NCBI GenBank assembly: GCA_903844785.1
Contig: CAIMVB010000139.1
Coordinates: 1 to 13,989 of the forward strand
Direction: 5' to 3'
Source of the DNA: an uncultured Rhodospirillales bacterium
GTDB lineage: Bacteria; Pseudomonadota; Alphaproteobacteria; Acetobacterales; Acetobacteraceae
DNA length: 13,989 nt
A program made the translations under genes and the position numbers. Below are positions 13,201 through 13,989 of the stretch, in pieces (positions within the stretch are counted from its first letter, which is position 1; every line of letters starts with the position of its first letter). The notes beneath the pieces were generated by a model. The model did not search any database. It worked only from the letters and a program-made list of their open reading frames with translations, and had not been told where the DNA came from.

Positions 13201-13989
13201 CTACCAGCAGCGCACGAAAATCATTCACATTGGTCAGCGTCGGGCCCGTCACCACCAAATCACCCAGAAGCTGGAACAGGCTGTAGCTATCATGCCCGGC
13301 CAGCAAGGCACGGGGATCAAGCCCGGCGGCGCGGGCGCGGGCAAGTGTATCCGGGGCGGCGATGGCGCCGGCGTTATCCTCAGACCCGTCAATGCCATCC
13401 GTATCGCCCATCAACGCCCACACCTTGTGCGCCCCGGCCAAGGCAAGCGCGCAGCCCAGCAGGCATTCCCCATTGCGCCCGCCGCGCCCGGGCTTGGGGT
13501 TGCGGATGGTCACGGTGGTTTCCCCGCCAGAGAGCAAAATGGCGGGGCCGGGCAGGGGGTGGCCATGGGTTGCGGCGGAACGGGCCATGCCGGCCAAGGC
13601 GGTACCCAGTTCTCGCGCCTCGCCCTCCAAGGCATCCCCCAGGATCAGCGGGGTCAGGCCAAGCCCGCGTGCGGCGGTGGCGGCGGCTTCAAGCGCCATG
13701 GCGGGGGTGGCGATGAAGCGGTAATCCGGCGAACCAAGCCGGGGGTCGCCGGGCTTCGGGCTTTCTTCCAAGCCTGCCGCCAAATGTGCCTGCACGGCTT
13801 CCGGCAGCTTCATCCCGAAATGCGCCACCAAGGCGCGGGCATCGGCGAAGCTGGACGGGTCCGGCACGGTGGGGCCGGAGGCAATCACACTCGGGTCATC
13901 CCCCGGCACATCGGAAATAGCGAGGGTCACCACCCGCGCCGGATGCGCGGCAGCGGCCAGCCGCCCGCCGGAAAAGGCGGAAAGATGTC
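13196..13989 (-). CDS. ttuD: Class II glycerate kinase / TtuD-like (MOFRL family), 3' part
   Basis: The last 263 residues of a GckA/TtuD-family protein; the start lies beyond the right edge, and the family is usually a little over 400 residues. The first residues visible, HLSAFSGGRLAAAAHPARV, continue into SDVPGDDPSVIASGPTVPD, a hallmark of the family. The C-terminal MOFRL domain shows LLSGGETTVTI, GRGGRNGE, DTDGIDGSEDNAGA and the terminal GPTLTNVNDFRALLV. Members phosphorylate D-glycerate, commonly to 2-phosphoglycerate; some are annotated as hydroxypyruvate reductase (ttuD) from tartrate-use loci. It lies 65 bases upstream of pyruvate kinase on the same strand, so its product could flow through enolase to PEP and into that enzyme. 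GTG 13933 is an internal codon, not the start. Confidence 0.93.
   Translation of the reverse strand, partial: HLSAFSGGRLAAAAHPARVVTLAISDVPGDDPSVIASGPTVPDPSSFADARALVAHFGMKLPEAVQAHLAAGLEESPKPGDPRLGSPDYRFIATPAMALEAAATAARGLGLTPLILGDALEGEARELGTALAGMARSAATHGHPLPGPAILLSGGETTVTIRNPKPGRGGRNGECLLGCALALAGAHKVWALMGDTDGIDGSEDNAGAIAAPDTLARARAAGLDPRALLAGHDSYSLFQLLGDLVVTGPTLTNVNDFRALLVA

Overview
The window is high-GC DNA from an alphaproteobacterium. Acetobacteraceae or a related Rhodospirillales lineage (Roseomonas-like) is my best guess. The reasons are the proA / nadD-rsfS-rlmH neighbourhood typical of Alphaproteobacteria, two orphan tripartite tricarboxylate transporter (Bug) receptors, the residue style of the proteins, and dense packing with stop-start overlaps. 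The assignment is by recognition, not by a database search. No rRNA, tRNA, CRISPR array, transposase or prophage gene was seen.

Left part: positions 1-339 hold no convincing gene, and the first ~125 bases are strikingly AT-rich. A minus-strand operon follows, read right to left: a MESH1-type HD (p)ppGpp hydrolase (2437-1886), an orphan Bug receptor (1889-948) and a Maf/YceF-like nucleotide pyrophosphatase (951-340). Each pair is joined by a 4-base ATGA overlap. An 85-base divergent spacer separates it from the plus-strand run.

Centre: the plus strand carries a second Bug receptor (2523-3497), proA (3548-4813), a secreted 2-keto-4-pentenoate hydratase-like protein (4813-5670), an EthA-like Baeyer-Villiger monooxygenase (5737-7242), nadD (7304-7912), rsfS (7935-8750), rlmH (8734-9201) and ada (9415-10473). 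In many Alphaproteobacteria the order is obgE-proB-proA-nadD-rsfS-rlmH. Here proB is not beside proA, and two unrelated genes sit between proA and nadD. RsfS appears to carry a 148-residue Ala/Lys/Pro histone-H1-like tail read from an ATA codon behind a perfect AGGAGG. RlmH reaches its normal 155 residues only if it starts at an ACG codon behind GGAG.

Right part: on the minus strand, read right to left, lie a partial class II glycerate kinase / TtuD-like gene (13989-13196, running off the edge), a pyruvate kinase (13130-11478) and an EamA/DMT permease (11400-10477) that converges on ada with 3 bases between the stops. Glycerate kinase beside pyruvate kinase matches the ttuD-ttuE logic of tartrate/glycerate use (glycerate to phosphoglycerate to PEP to pyruvate). 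The pyruvate kinase has an N-terminal YdaS/Cro-like helix-turn-helix domain fused in frame. Two AT-rich palindromes sharing CTTAA/TTAAG half-sites lie just upstream of its start. A metabolic enzyme that could bind its own control region is the most novel candidate in the window.
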